Below are positions 16,837-26,770 of a stretch of 64,000 bases of DNA, one piece after another. The stretch lies in NCBI RefSeq assembly GCF_947495275.1, contig NZ_CANLYL010000005.1:124001-188000 (forward strand), given 5' to 3'. The first letter of the stretch is position 1, and each line of letters opens with the position of its first letter. Under the pieces are notes generated by a model. The model had not been told where the DNA came from, searched no databases, and was given only the letters and a program-made list of their open reading frames with translations. Made by a program: the position numbers and the translations under genes. Source of the DNA: an uncultured Roseobacter sp. (GTDB taxonomy: Bacteria > Pseudomonadota > Alphaproteobacteria > Rhodobacterales > Rhodobacteraceae).

Positions 16837-19083
16837 GTGACTCCCCGTGTAGAAAGGACACTATGGCTGCGGCTCGGGCGTTTGCGCCGGATCAGGCGCG
16901 TGCGCAATGCCGCGACATTGGGCCTTGTTCTGCTGGGGCCTTTGCTGACGCTGTCGACATATCTGGTATTGGGGCCGTTGGGTCAGGCGGGAAACACCCC
17001 AAGCTTGCGACTGATCCTGCTGGCCGATCTGGTCTACATTCTGGTGGTCGCGGCATTGGTACTGGCGCAGGTCGGTCGGCTGGTGGCTGCCCGTCGGGCC
17101 AAGTCCGCCGGATCGCGGCTGCACCTTCGGCTGACCGGGGTTTTTGCGCTGCTTGCGCTGATCCCAACGGTGACGGTTGCTATTTTTGCAGGGCTGACCA
17201 TCAATGTCGGGCTCGAAGGCTGGTTTTCTGACCGTGTGCGTGAGGTGGTCGGCAATTCGCTGGCCGCGGCTCAGGCCTATGAGGCGGAACAGCGTCTTGA
17301 TCTTTCCGAAGACGCGCGGGTTCTGGCCAGCAGCATCGATCAGGCCCGCCGTTCCGGTGTTCTGATATCCGACAGCGAACTGCTGAGCGAAGGTCAGCGG
17401 CAAATCCAACGTGGGCTTCGTGAGGCCTACCTTATTGATGGGACAAGAGAAATCCGGGCGCGGGGGGATCGCTCCTACCTCTTTGACTATGAGCCACCAA
17501 CAGAAGCACAGATGCGCGATGCCGATAGCCAGGACGTCGTGATCATCGAGGATTGGGGCAATAATGAGTTCCGTGCGTTGGTGCGATTGTCGGCATTCGT
17601 GGACCGTTTTCTTTTCGTTAGCCGGGATGTCGATGGCGAGATTCTGTCGCTGCTTGATGAAACACAGGAAACCGTACGTCTCTACCAGCAACTGGAAAGC
17701 GAACGCGGGCGACTGCTCTTTGAGTTCGGTCTGTTGTATCTTGCTTTCGCTCTCATCCTGATCCTCGCGGCAATCTGGTTGGGTCTGTGGTTCGCCGAGC
17801 GGCTCTCGGGGCCGGTGGGGCGTCTGACCGGTGCGGCGCAGCAGGTTGGGGCCGGGGATCTGAACGTTCAGGTGCGCGAAGGCGAGGGCGACGATGAAAT
17901 CGCCATGCTAGGGCGCTATTTCAACCAAATGACACGCCAGCTTAAAGCCCAACGGGACACGCTGGTGGAAAATACCCAGCAGATCGAACGCCGCCGCCGG
18001 TTGTTTGATTCGGTTCTGAGTTCCGTCACCTCCGGCGTCGTGGGGCTGGATCCGCAGGGCAGGGTGACATTTGTCAATAAGTCCGCCGAGAGATTGCTGG
18101 ACTGGCAAGGCGGGCAGGAATCACTGGCCATCAAGGTCGCTGTTCCTGAATTTGGACCGCTTTTCGAAGAAATCGTGCGATCACGCAACGAGGTCGCGCA
18201 GGGTGAGGTCAAGGTGTCCAGGCAACGTCGCCTGGAAAATCTGCTGGTGCGCATGGCGACGCGGCGATCTCAGGACGGCACATTGGAGGGCTATGTTGTC
18301 GCCTTTGATGATGTGACGGATCTGGTCAGCGCACAGCGCATGGCCGCTTGGGGGGACGTCGCCCGCCGCATCGCCCATGAGATCAAGAACCCGCTCACGC
18401 CGATCCAGCTTTCGGCCGAGCGCATCAAACGCAAGTTCTCTCCCAAAGTCGGCGATGAGAGTGAAACACTTGAGCAGATGACTGATGTCATCGTGCGCCA
18501 GACCGGAGATTTACGCCGTATCGTGGATGAATTCTCAAAATTTGCCCGCATGCCGGAACCCGAACGTACGGCGCTGAATCTGACTGACCTGGTGCGGGAT
18601 GCGGTCCTGTTGCAGCAGACCGGTCAGCCGGATGTGTCCATCAGAGCCGATTTGCCGGACAGCGAGATTACCGCGGATCTGGATGCCACGATGATCAGCC
18701 AGGCCCTGACAAATCTGATCAAGAACGCCGGGGAAGCCATTGAGTCGCTAAAGGAAAAAGGTGCGCCAGAAGATCATTCACCTCAAATCGACGTGCAGCT
18801 TACGGTCGCTGGATCGCGTGCACGGATCTCGATTGCGGACAATGGTATCGGGTTGCCGGAAGACCGGGCGCGCTTGTTTGAACCCTATGTGACAACGCGC
18901 AGCGAAGGCACCGGTTTGGGCCTGCCCATCGTCAAGAAGATCATTGAAGAGCACGGCGGCAGCCTCTCTCTCGAAGACGCACCGGTCTTTGAAGGCCAAA
19001 CCCATTCAGGGGCCATGGCGGTGATTTCGCTGCCCTGTAGCCCTGTCACCACAGACCCGTCCCTCGCCCAGGAAGGAACTTGA
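16837..19083 (+). CDS. ntrY: Membrane sensor histidine kinase NtrY
   Basis: Partner of NtrX in nitrogen and redox control. The 748 residues start with three hydrophobic segments (about 25-45, 59-80, 100-124), then a periplasmic region and a fourth helix (about 296-319). A HAMP domain follows (about 320-372), then PAS (about 383-495), a phosphoacceptor domain with AHEIKNPLTPIQ (His514), and a HATPase domain with NLIKNAGEA, DNGIGLP and SEGTGLGLPIV. The start is GTG at 16837. ntrX begins 3 bases after its stop. Confidence 0.95.
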   Translation: MTPRVERTLWLRLGRLRRIRRVRNAATLGLVLLGPLLTLSTYLVLGPLGQAGNTPSLRLILLADLVYILVVAALVLAQVGRLVAARRAKSAGSRLHLRLTGVFALLALIPTVTVAIFAGLTINVGLEGWFSDRVREVVGNSLAAAQAYEAEQRLDLSEDARVLASSIDQARRSGVLISDSELLSEGQRQIQRGLREAYLIDGTREIRARGDRSYLFDYEPPTEAQMRDADSQDVVIIEDWGNNEFRALVRLSAFVDRFLFVSRDVDGEILSLLDETQETVRLYQQLESERGRLLFEFGLLYLAFALILILAAIWLGLWFAERLSGPVGRLTGAAQQVGAGDLNVQVREGEGDDEIAMLGRYFNQMTRQLKAQRDTLVENTQQIERRRRLFDSVLSSVTSGVVGLDPQGRVTFVNKSAERLLDWQGGQESLAIKVAVPEFGPLFEEIVRSRNEVAQGEVKVSRQRRLENLLVRMATRRSQDGTLEGYVVAFDDVTDLVSAQRMAAWGDVARRIAHEIKNPLTPIQLSAERIKRKFSPKVGDESETLEQMTDVIVRQTGDLRRIVDEFSKFARMPEPERTALNLTDLVRDAVLLQQTGQPDVSIRADLPDSEITADLDATMISQALTNLIKNAGEAIESLKEKGAPEDHSPQIDVQLTVAGSRARISIADNGIGLPEDRARLFEPYVTTRSEGTGLGLPIVKKIIEEHGGSLSLEDAPVFEGQTHSGAMAVISLPCSPVTTDPSLAQEGT

Positions 19084-19086
19084 GCT

Positions 19087-20499
19087 ATGAGCGATATTCT
19101 CATTGTAGATGATGAACGTGACATCCGGGAGTTGATCTCGGACATTCTGAAGGATGAAGGCTACGCCACGCGGCTTGCCGGTAATTCGGACGATGCCATG
19201 GCGGCGATTAACGCCGAAGCCCCCGCTCTGATCATTCTCGACATCTGGCTGAAGGACAGCCGCATGGACGGGATCGATATTCTCAAGACCGTGAAACAGG
19301 ACAATCCGGATGTCCCGGTGGTGATCATTTCCGGCCACGGCAATATCGAAATCGCTGTCGCAGCGATCAAGCAGGGCGCTTATGATTTCATCGAAAAGCC
19401 CTTCAATATTGACCAATTGCTTGTGGTCATCCGACGGGCCATGGAAACTTCGCGACTGCGGCGCGAGAACCAAAGCCTGCGGCGGCGCGATGTCACGAAA
19501 TCGGAAATGATCGGGACATCCGCCTCTTTCCGCACGGTTGTCGGTCAGCTCGACAAGGTGACGAAATCCAACGGTCGGGTGATGCTGACGGGCCCTGCGG
19601 GCTGTGGCAAGGAAGTCGCGGCGCGCTACATCCATGCCAATTCAAACCGGGCCTCTGCGCCCTTTGTCACTGTAAATTGTGCTGGTGTGGAACCGGAACG
19701 CATGGAAGAAGTGCTGTTTGGCAAGGAGACTCCGGAGCGGGGGGTAGAGCCGGGCCTTCTGGAGGAGGCGCATGGCGGCGTCATCTATTTCGATGAAGTG
19801 GCCGATATGCCGATCGGGTCACAATCCAAGATACTCAGGGTGCTGGTAGACCAGCAATTCCAGCGCGTTGGCGGCAATGACAAGGTGCGCGTGGATTTGC
19901 GTGTCATTTCCTCGACCAACCGCGATCTGGAGCAGGCGATTGCCGCAGGCACCTTCCGCGAAGAGCTTTATCACCGGCTCAACGTGGTACCGATTGCCGT
20001 CCCGTCGCTGGAGGAGCGTCGCGAGGATATCCCGGCGCTGGCAGAACACTTCATTTCCGAGATGAACACGGTTCAGGGCCTGCCGCTGCGCACGCTCAGC
20101 GATGACGCCATTGCCTTGATGCAGACAATGGTCTGGCCGGGGAATGTGCGTCAGCTCAAGAACCTGATTGAGCGGGTATTGATCCTCGGGGATGGTACCG
20201 GACCCATTGAGGCGCGCGAACTTCCGGGTGTCGATGAAGGCAATAATGACGACAGCCGTGTCGTGCTTTCCGGGGCGCTCGCCACGCTCGCCCTGCGCGA
20301 AGCCCGCGAAGCTTTCGAGCGGGAATATCTGCTGACACAGATCAACCGGTTTGGCGGCAATATTTCACGAACGGCGAATTTCGTGGGGATGGAACGGTCG
20401 GCCCTGCACCGCAAACTGAAGTCGCTGGGGGTCGTGACATCGGCCAAATCCGGAACGCGCGTTGCCCATGTGGACGAAGAGGCCGATGCGGCGGAATAG
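19087..20499 (+). CDS. ntrX: Response regulator NtrX, also lacking GAFTGA
   Basis: A 470-residue NtrC-family regulator: receiver with Asp52 in IILDIW and Lys104 in EKPF, AAA domain with Walker A GPAGCGKE (169-176) and Walker B GGVIYFDEVADMP, and a C-terminal helix-turn-helix (GGNISRTANFVGMERSALHRKLK). In the position of GAFTGA it reads LFGKETPERGVEPGLLEEA, so the loop that touches sigma54 is replaced. It overlaps nothing but sits 4 bases from the convergent NTF2-like gene. Alphaproteobacterial NtrX proteins are known to act at housekeeping-type promoters. Confidence 0.94.
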   Translation: MSDILIVDDERDIRELISDILKDEGYATRLAGNSDDAMAAINAEAPALIILDIWLKDSRMDGIDILKTVKQDNPDVPVVIISGHGNIEIAVAAIKQGAYDFIEKPFNIDQLLVVIRRAMETSRLRRENQSLRRRDVTKSEMIGTSASFRTVVGQLDKVTKSNGRVMLTGPAGCGKEVAARYIHANSNRASAPFVTVNCAGVEPERMEEVLFGKETPERGVEPGLLEEAHGGVIYFDEVADMPIGSQSKILRVLVDQQFQRVGGNDKVRVDLRVISSTNRDLEQAIAAGTFREELYHRLNVVPIAVPSLEERREDIPALAEHFISEMNTVQGLPLRTLSDDAIALMQTMVWPGNVRQLKNLIERVLILGDGTGPIEARELPGVDEGNNDDSRVVLSGALATLALREAREAFEREYLLTQINRFGGNISRTANFVGMERSALHRKLKSLGVVTSAKSGTRVAHVDEEADAAE

Positions 20500-20503
20500 C
20501 CGG

Positions 20504-21529
20504 TTACGGCGCAATTTCCGCTAGAATATCAACACCTTGCATCTTCAGGAAATGCAGCATGTCGATGAAAATCCAGTTTTCCGCCAGTTTGTCCCCTGAG
20601 CGGCGATAGACATCCACGACGCGCATATCGGCGCGAACATCATTCGCTGGGATGCCCATGAAACCGTTGGTGTTGGTCAGTGTCAGATTGGGCCAGCCGA
20701 AGAAACCGCCATAGTGCCCCTCGCTCATGCGGCACAAATGGCCATTGAAAGCCCGCCCCGACAGACCGTTGCGAAACGGCCCCTGATGCTGATCAATGTA
20801 GCGATCAATTGTGTAGGTGGCGCCGATTCCGGCGGGCCCCCACCAGATCATGTCATCGGTCCAGTCACTCGCCAGCTCATCATGCGGGGTGGGAGGTTTT
20901 TCCGCCGCATTGGCGTGATCAATCGAGCCGATCAATTGATTGATCAGGGCAAGCGTCTTGTCGGTTTCCGTTTGTGGTTGACCGGATGCCACGATCCCGT
21001 CGTGGGTCATCGGCCCCGGTTGCACCACATGGACGCCGGTCTGAGCGGCCCGAAGCGGGTTGAGACCCGCCTGCAGCATCAAATGCAACAGATCAACGAA
21101 CAGCGCCGATCTGGTAATGCGCCCGTTCTCGACCTTGTTGAACTCAGCGTACCGCAGGAATGCCATTTTCCCCGTTGCGGGGATGTTGAGAAAGGGCCTG
21201 TCAAAAAGCCCCATGAGATGGCCCATGGAGCAGGTCCAGTGACCCTGGAAACCGTCGATTTCATTCAACCCGGCAAAAAAGATGTCTTCACGCCGTTGCA
21301 CACGCGAAAAAGCGCTGAGGAAAGGCGCCCAGAACGCCTCTGCAATAGCCGCGGGTCCGCATTGTTCGTGAAAAGGGTGCATCCCGTACCAATGACAGTT
21401 TGCAGCATGCGATTGGCCCAGAATGTCAGCGACATTCCCGGCGGTCGCTTGTGTCATCGCGGCATAATGGGATTGCACCACGGATTTTACGGATTGCACT
21501 GTGTCTGCGGGGGGATTCGAAATATTCAT
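20504..21529 (-). CDS. Tandem NTF2-like (SnoaL-type) protein
   Basis: A 341-residue protein that reads as two consecutive NTF2/SnoaL folds. The first covers about 10-150 (HYAAMTQATAGNVADIL, then NKVENGRITRSALFVDLL), the second about 200-335 (DDMIWWGPAGIGATYTIDRYIDQH, then MRVVDVYRRSGDKLAENWIFIDMLHFL). SnoaL-type proteins include polyketide cyclases and hydrolases, but many are uncharacterised. There is no signal peptide. It lies convergent to ntrX; nothing nearby tells its substrate. Confidence 0.75.
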   Translation of the reverse strand: MNISNPPADTVQSVKSVVQSHYAAMTQATAGNVADILGQSHAANCHWYGMHPFHEQCGPAAIAEAFWAPFLSAFSRVQRREDIFFAGLNEIDGFQGHWTCSMGHLMGLFDRPFLNIPATGKMAFLRYAEFNKVENGRITRSALFVDLLHLMLQAGLNPLRAAQTGVHVVQPGPMTHDGIVASGQPQTETDKTLALINQLIGSIDHANAAEKPPTPHDELASDWTDDMIWWGPAGIGATYTIDRYIDQHQGPFRNGLSGRAFNGHLCRMSEGHYGGFFGWPNLTLTNTNGFMGIPANDVRADMRVVDVYRRSGDKLAENWIFIDMLHFLKMQGVDILAEIAP

Positions 21530-21583
21530 ATGGCGAAGGATTAGAAAGCTCGCGTAGGGGTTTCCAGCCCAAAAGCGACCAAC

Positions 21584-22066
21584 CTATCGTGCTTGGGTCA
21601 CAATCTGCCAGGTTTTGTCGTTGTTGCGGATCGCACAGCTGCGCGACGACAGTCGCGGCAATACTGCCGTGGCACCCTGAGGGGCGGCGTTCGAGATATT
21701 GGCAGGGCAATTGGGCACGGTCACGCGGGCAAATCCCTTTTCAGCCATGCATTGTTGCTCCGCGCGACCCCGCAGGCTGGCATTGACATCGACCGTGTAG
21801 ACGTCACCGGGAACATAGTAACCGCCCCGGTTGTAGCAATGTCCTTCGGCATTGCAGTACCGTCGCCCGGGAATATATCTGGGCGGATCACGCCGGATCT
21901 GATTTGCTACGGGAACGTCCTTCAGAGATTTGATTTCACAAGATAAAAGATCAGACTGCATTCGTGTGACCGCAACACCTTCGCGATGATAGATCGTCAG
22001 GGGCGCGCAGCTGACAAGCACAAGCAGGCCCAGCAAAAGGGCAGATCGGATATGGAATTTCCTCAT
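21584..22066 (-). CDS. Hypothetical lipoprotein
   Basis: A 160-residue protein whose N terminus MRKFHIRSALLLGLLVLVSC ends in a lipobox (LVSC-A), so it is probably anchored to a membrane by Cys20. The mature part has four to five more cysteines (YCNAEGHCYNRGG, QQCMAEKGF, PNCPAN, RSCAIRN), suggesting disulfides in the periplasm. The frame is open further upstream, but ATG at 22066 gives the signal sequence directly. I do not recognise the family. It diverges from trkA. Confidence 0.72.
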   Translation of the reverse strand: MRKFHIRSALLLGLLVLVSCAPLTIYHREGVAVTRMQSDLLSCEIKSLKDVPVANQIRRDPPRYIPGRRYCNAEGHCYNRGGYYVPGDVYTVDVNASLRGRAEQQCMAEKGFARVTVPNCPANISNAAPQGATAVLPRLSSRSCAIRNNDKTWQIVTQAR

Positions 22067-22169
22067 GGGACCAATCTGCCCTGATTTTGCGCGCAGGACA
22101 ATTGAATTGACCCCCCATGGACCATCTGCCATTCAGAAGACCGCGAAAAGGTCGAAGGACGCAAAGCGC

Positions 22170-23546
22170 ATGAAAGTGATCATCTGTGGCGCCGGGCAGG
22201 TTGGGTGGCAAATCGCGCGCCATCTTTCGGGCGAACGCAATGATGTCACGGTTGTAGACAATAATCCCGACCTGGTACGCCGTGCGACAGATACGCTGGA
22301 CGTGCAGGGGATTGCGGGTTTTGCAAGCTACCCGGACGTGCTGGACAGGGCCGGGGCGCGGGACGCTGAGATGATTATCGCCGCGACCCATTCCGATGAG
22401 GTCAATATGGTCACCTGTCAGGTGGCGCATTCGGTCTTCGGGATCAATCGAAAGATCGCCCGCCTGCGCAGTCAATCCTACCTCAACGCGATTTATTCCG
22501 ATCTTTACCGCCGCAACCACATGCCGATCGACGTGGTGATCAGCCCTGAAAAGGAAGTGGCCGCTGCCGCCCTGCAACGTCTGTCGGCACCTGCTGCATT
22601 CGACACGGAAACCTTCATGAACGGCCAGGCGCATCTGATGGGTATTTCCATCGAAGAGGAATGCCCGGTCGTCAACACGCCCCTGCGTCAACTGACCGAT
22701 CTCTTTTCAACATTGCGGGCCACGGTTGTCGCGGTCCGGCGGGACGGCTCGCTGTTTGCGCCCGACGCCAATGACCAGATTTTCGTCGGCGACGAATGCT
22801 ACGTCTTCTCTCATGCCAACGATATTCCGCGCACGCTGGAAATTTTTGGCAAGAAAGTCGCAAAGCAGGACCGGGTCGTTCTGGTGGGTGGTGGCAATGT
22901 CGGGCTGGCTGTGGCCCAGACGCTCGAAGCGCGCGCCAAGCGCGTCCGGGCCAAGGTGATCGAGAAAAACCGCATCTGCGCAGAAAAGGCCGCCGAAGCG
23001 CTGGAACGCACGATTGTACTGAACGGCGATGGTCTGGATGCGGCGCTGCTGGCTGAAGCCGGAATTTCGCGCGCCGACGCGATGCTGGCGATCACTGACG
23101 ATGACAAAACCAACATGCTGGCCTGCGTGCGCGCCAAAGCCGAAGGCTGCCCCTATACCATCGCATTGATCAATGATCCGACGCTTGTGCCGCTGATGAT
23201 CCCGCTGGGCATCGACGCCTACATCAACCCGCGCGCCACAACGGTGAGCTCGATCCTGCGGCATATTCGTCACGGACGGGTCCGCGCGGTTTATTCCATT
23301 GGCGATGCGGAAGCTGAGGTGATCGAGGCAGAGGTGCTCTCGACCTCTCCTCTGGCGGGCAAACGGATCTCCGAGATCGATTTTCCCGAAGGCGTGCTTG
23401 TCGGTGCGGTGCGCAAGGGGGAAGAGGTTATCCGCCCCATGGGCAGCACGCGGATCGACGAAGGTGATGTGATTGCGATCTTTGCGCTGGCGGAGGATGT
23501 CCCGGAGGTGGAGCGGCTGATGCAGGTCTCCATCGATTTCTTCTGA
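22170..23546 (+). CDS. trkA: Trk potassium uptake protein TrkA
   Basis: Cytoplasmic nucleotide-binding regulatory subunit of the TrkH potassium channel. The 458 residues form two RCK units, each with a Rossmann NAD site: CGAGQVGWQIA (about 6-16) and GGGNVGLAVAQ (about 240-250). TrkA_C domains follow each. I chose the ATG at 22170, not an open upstream extension that would overlap the lipoprotein gene. trkH follows 3 bases after the stop. Placing trkAH behind ntrYX is common in Rhodobacterales and in Azospirillum-like Alphaproteobacteria. Confidence 0.95.
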   Translation: MKVIICGAGQVGWQIARHLSGERNDVTVVDNNPDLVRRATDTLDVQGIAGFASYPDVLDRAGARDAEMIIAATHSDEVNMVTCQVAHSVFGINRKIARLRSQSYLNAIYSDLYRRNHMPIDVVISPEKEVAAAALQRLSAPAAFDTETFMNGQAHLMGISIEEECPVVNTPLRQLTDLFSTLRATVVAVRRDGSLFAPDANDQIFVGDECYVFSHANDIPRTLEIFGKKVAKQDRVVLVGGGNVGLAVAQTLEARAKRVRAKVIEKNRICAEKAAEALERTIVLNGDGLDAALLAEAGISRADAMLAITDDDKTNMLACVRAKAEGCPYTIALINDPTLVPLMIPLGIDAYINPRATTVSSILRHIRHGRVRAVYSIGDAEAEVIEAEVLSTSPLAGKRISEIDFPEGVLVGAVRKGEEVIRPMGSTRIDEGDVIAIFALAEDVPEVERLMQVSIDFF

Positions 23547-23549
23547 TCC

Positions 23550-25103
23550 ATGGGACGCGCACTGAACTCCCGCAAACGGCAGGGCGCTTTTCGCCAGCTT
23601 CTGGATTTACCACTTTTCCTGCTGATTTTTGGTGTGGCCTCCGTGGCGATGCTGGTCCCTGCGATCCATGGCGGCGCCTCCCGTAATCTTGAAACCGCCC
23701 GCATGTTTTTCTATTGCGGATTGCTTGGGATCACGTTTTTCGTCTTTGTGGCCATTGCCCAGGCGGGGCGCAGATCACGGTATGGCGTGCTGGGGTCGCT
23801 GTTGTCGCTTTTTGCGACATTTGTTTTTCTCCCGGCGTTTCTGGCAATTCCCTTTTTTGAAAGCCTGAAGACCACGACTTTTCTGAATGCCTATGTGGAG
23901 ATGGTCAGCGCGTTGACAACCACGGGCGCCACCATGTTCGACGACCCTGAACGGCTCGATAGCACGCTGCATTTGTGGCGGGCACAGGTTGGTTGGATGG
24001 GTGGCGCGATCATGTGGATCGCAGCCTCCGCCATTCTGGCGCCGCTCAATCTGGGTGGGTTCGAAGTGACGGCTCAGGCGGAGCCCGGGCAACGCGAAGC
24101 GCTGTCCAGCCTGATCGACCGTGCGGACCCGCGCGAACGGCTTCTGCGTGTCGCAACCGCGCTGATGCCGATCTACGTTGGCCTCACGCTGCTTTTGTGG
24201 ATCTTGCTGATGATCAGTGGCGATACATCGCTGGTGGGCCTGAGCCACGCCATGTCGATCATGGCCACGTCGGGCATTTCACCTGTGGGCGGCGTGGAAT
24301 TCAGCACATCTGGCATCACCGGCGAGGCCCTGATGCTGCTCTTCATGTTTTTCGCGCTTTCGCGACTGACGTTTTCATCCGACACGGTGACCGCAACGCA
24401 AGGTGGCTTGCGCACGGACCCGGAGTTTCGGCTTGGCATCGTGCTCGTTCTTGGCGTGCCCCTGATCCTCTTTATACGCCATTGGCTGGGGGCACTTGAT
24501 GTTTCAGCCGAGAGCCAGGTGGGGCAGGCAGCCAATGCGCTCTGGGGTTCGGTGTTTACGGTGATGTCATTTCTGACCACAACCGGCTTTGTGAGTTCTG
24601 ACTGGGCGCAAACCCAGGCATGGTCTGGCCTTGAGACGCCGGGCCTTATTCTGATGGGGTTGGCCTTGATCGGCGGCGGCGTGGCAACAACCGCCGGAGG
24701 GGTCAAGCTTTTGCGTGTTTTTGCGCTTTACCTCAACGGGTTGCGCGAAATGGAGCGGCTGGTGCATCCCTCGTCCGTCAGTAGCGCCGGCGGACAAAGC
24801 CGCAGGTTGCAGAAGAACGGCGCATTCATTGCGTGGATTTTTTTCATGCTCTTTGCCCTCACTCTGGCTGTCATCACCGTCACACTGGCCTTGCAGGGCG
24901 TCTCATTCGAGGACGCGTTGGTTCTGAGCATCGCCGGATTATCCACCACCGGACCTTTGATCACCTTTGCGGCCGATACGCCGATCCAGCTGGTTCAACT
25001 GGACCCCTTTGCCAAGGCGGTTTTCTGCGCTGCGATGGTTTTAGGGCGTTTGGAAACGCTTGCGATAATCGCCCTGTTGACGCCGGATTTGTGGCGCGCA
25101 TAA
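23550..25103 (+). CDS. trkH: Trk potassium transporter, membrane subunit TrkH
   Basis: A 517-residue polytopic membrane protein. It shows repeated pore-loop selectivity stretches of the TrkH/KtrB type: SALTTTGATMF, SIMATSGISPVG, SFLTTTGFVSSDW and AGLSTTGP. About ten to twelve hydrophobic segments are visible, with GRLETLAIIALLTPDLWRA at the end, a family-typical C terminus. It forms the potassium pathway gated by TrkA. A terminator-like hairpin follows, before hfq. Confidence 0.95.
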   Translation: MGRALNSRKRQGAFRQLLDLPLFLLIFGVASVAMLVPAIHGGASRNLETARMFFYCGLLGITFFVFVAIAQAGRRSRYGVLGSLLSLFATFVFLPAFLAIPFFESLKTTTFLNAYVEMVSALTTTGATMFDDPERLDSTLHLWRAQVGWMGGAIMWIAASAILAPLNLGGFEVTAQAEPGQREALSSLIDRADPRERLLRVATALMPIYVGLTLLLWILLMISGDTSLVGLSHAMSIMATSGISPVGGVEFSTSGITGEALMLLFMFFALSRLTFSSDTVTATQGGLRTDPEFRLGIVLVLGVPLILFIRHWLGALDVSAESQVGQAANALWGSVFTVMSFLTTTGFVSSDWAQTQAWSGLETPGLILMGLALIGGGVATTAGGVKLLRVFALYLNGLREMERLVHPSSVSSAGGQSRRLQKNGAFIAWIFFMLFALTLAVITVTLALQGVSFEDALVLSIAGLSTTGPLITFAADTPIQLVQLDPFAKAVFCAAMVLGRLETLAIIALLTPDLWRA

Positions 25104-25120
25104 TCATCTGAGATTTTTAG

Positions 25121-25141
25121 GTCCGTAACGGACTGTTTTTT
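25121..25141 (+). terminator. Terminator-like hairpin between trkH and hfq
   Basis: GTCCG and CGGAC pair over TAA, then TG and a run of six T. The stem is short, so termination may be partial, which would leave hfq both under its own promoter and on read-through from trkAH. Confidence 0.6.
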
Positions 25142-25232
25142 GGGGTGGAATCTCTCGTGCGCGCGCTTCATAATCGGTGCGAGGGGTGGGCTCGGTCCGC
25201 GGGCTCCAGCAAGAAAAAAGGCGAGTGCTAGA

Positions 25233-25472
25233 ATGGCGTCGGACAGACAGAACCTTCAGGATGCGTTCCTGAATCATGTGCGCAAGACAAAAGTTCCTGT
25301 GACAATTTTCCTGATCAATGGGGTGAAACTGCAAGGGGTCATCACGTGGTTCGACAATTTCTGTGTGCTGCTGCGTCGCGACGGGCAGTCCCAGCTTGTC
25401 TATAAACATGCCATTTCGACCATCATGCCCAGCCAGCCGATCAGCCTTTATGAGGGCGAAGACGCTTCTTGA
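25233..25472 (+). CDS. hfq: RNA chaperone Hfq
   Basis: A 79-residue Sm-like protein that forms hexamers and pairs small RNAs with mRNAs. The Sm1 motif [21 protein letters not shown] and the Sm2 motif VYKHAIST are intact. The ATG at 25233 fits the usual opening [14 protein letters not shown]; an open frame further upstream is not typical of Hfq. It lacks the long C-terminal tail of enterobacterial Hfq, as usual in Alphaproteobacteria. The hflX start codon overlaps its stop. A candidate small-RNA gene lies at 42786 in this same window. Confidence 0.97.
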
Positions 25473-26767
25473 GCAAAGCGCCATTTCAAATCGAGAATGA
25501 CGACGCCTCGCGGGTGACCCGCGCGTGGGTCCTGCATCCCGACATCAAATCCGACCCCGAACGTCGCCTCGCTGATCACGCCCTGGCCGAGGCTATGGCT
25601 CTTGCGCGCGCCTTGCCCGAGCTGGAGGTTGTCGGTGGCGAGATTGTTCCGCTCAAGACGGTCCGGGCGGGTATGCTCTTTGGGTCCGGCAAGATTGCTC
25701 AGATCAAACAGGCGCTCGAAGACCGCGAGATCGAACTGGTTCTGGTTGATGGTCCGGTCAGCCCGGTACAACAGCGCAACCTTGAAAAGGCCTGGGGCGT
25801 CAAATTGCTCGACCGCACCGGACTCATTCTGGAGATTTTCAGTGACCGGGCTGCTACCCGTGAGGGTGTGTTACAGGTGGAAATGGCCGCGCTCAGCTAT
25901 CAGCGCACACGTCTGGTGCGCGCCTGGACCCATCTGGAACGGCAACGGGGTGGCTTGGGATTTGTTGGCGGTCCCGGCGAGACACAGATCGAGGCGGACC
26001 GGCGCGCCATTGACGATCAGCTGACCCGGCTGCGTCGGCAGCTTGAAAAGGTTGTGAAAACGCGCGCGTTGCACCGGGCGGCCCGTGCCAAGGTGCCTTA
26101 CCCGATCGTGGCGCTTGTGGGTTATACCAACGCGGGGAAATCGACCCTGTTCAATCGGCTCACCGGGGCGGAAGTGATGGCCAAGGATATGCTTTTTGCC
26201 ACGCTCGATCCGACCATGCGCCGGGTGCAATTGCCCGACGGGCCGGAAGTGATCCTGTCCGATACGGTTGGTTTCATTTCCGATCTGCCCACCGAACTGG
26301 TCGCGGCTTTCCGGGCCACGCTGGAAGAGGTGCTGGCGGCTGATGTGATCTGCCACGTGCGGGATATCTCGCACCCCGAAACCGAAGAACAGGCGCAGGA
26401 CGTTGAGCACATCATGACCTCTCTTGGGGTCGAAGAAGATCGCCCGAGTTTCGAGGTCTGGAACAAGCTGGACCTGATGCCGACCGATGCCGCCGACGCG
26501 ATGCGGGCACGGGCTGACCGCGATGATCGGGTGTTTGCCATCTCGGCTTTGACGGGCGAGGGCATTGATGCGCTGCTGGCTGCGGTGACCGATCAGGTGC
26601 AGGGGGCAAAACGTGCGGTCGATCTGTCATTGAGCTTTGCGGAAGGCAAAAAACGGGCATGGCTGTTCGCGCAGGAGCTTGTCGAGAATGAGCGGCAGAC
26701 CGACGAAGGGTTTGAAATTACCGTGCGCTGGACGGCTCAGCAGGAAGCGCAATACCAGCGGCTTTGA
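25469..26767 (+). CDS. hflX: Ribosome-associated GTPase HflX
   Basis: A 432-residue GTPase that splits or rescues stalled ribosomes. It has the N-terminal HflX domain with the glycine-rich [16 protein letters not shown], then G1 GYTNAGKST (from Gly218), G3 DTVGF and G4 NKLD. The start is TTG at 25469, overlapping the hfq stop by 4 bases (TTGA), so translation is probably coupled. hfq-hflX is a widely conserved pair. It converges on the rluE-like gene with 3 bases between. Confidence 0.95.
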
Positions 26768-26770
26768 GGG

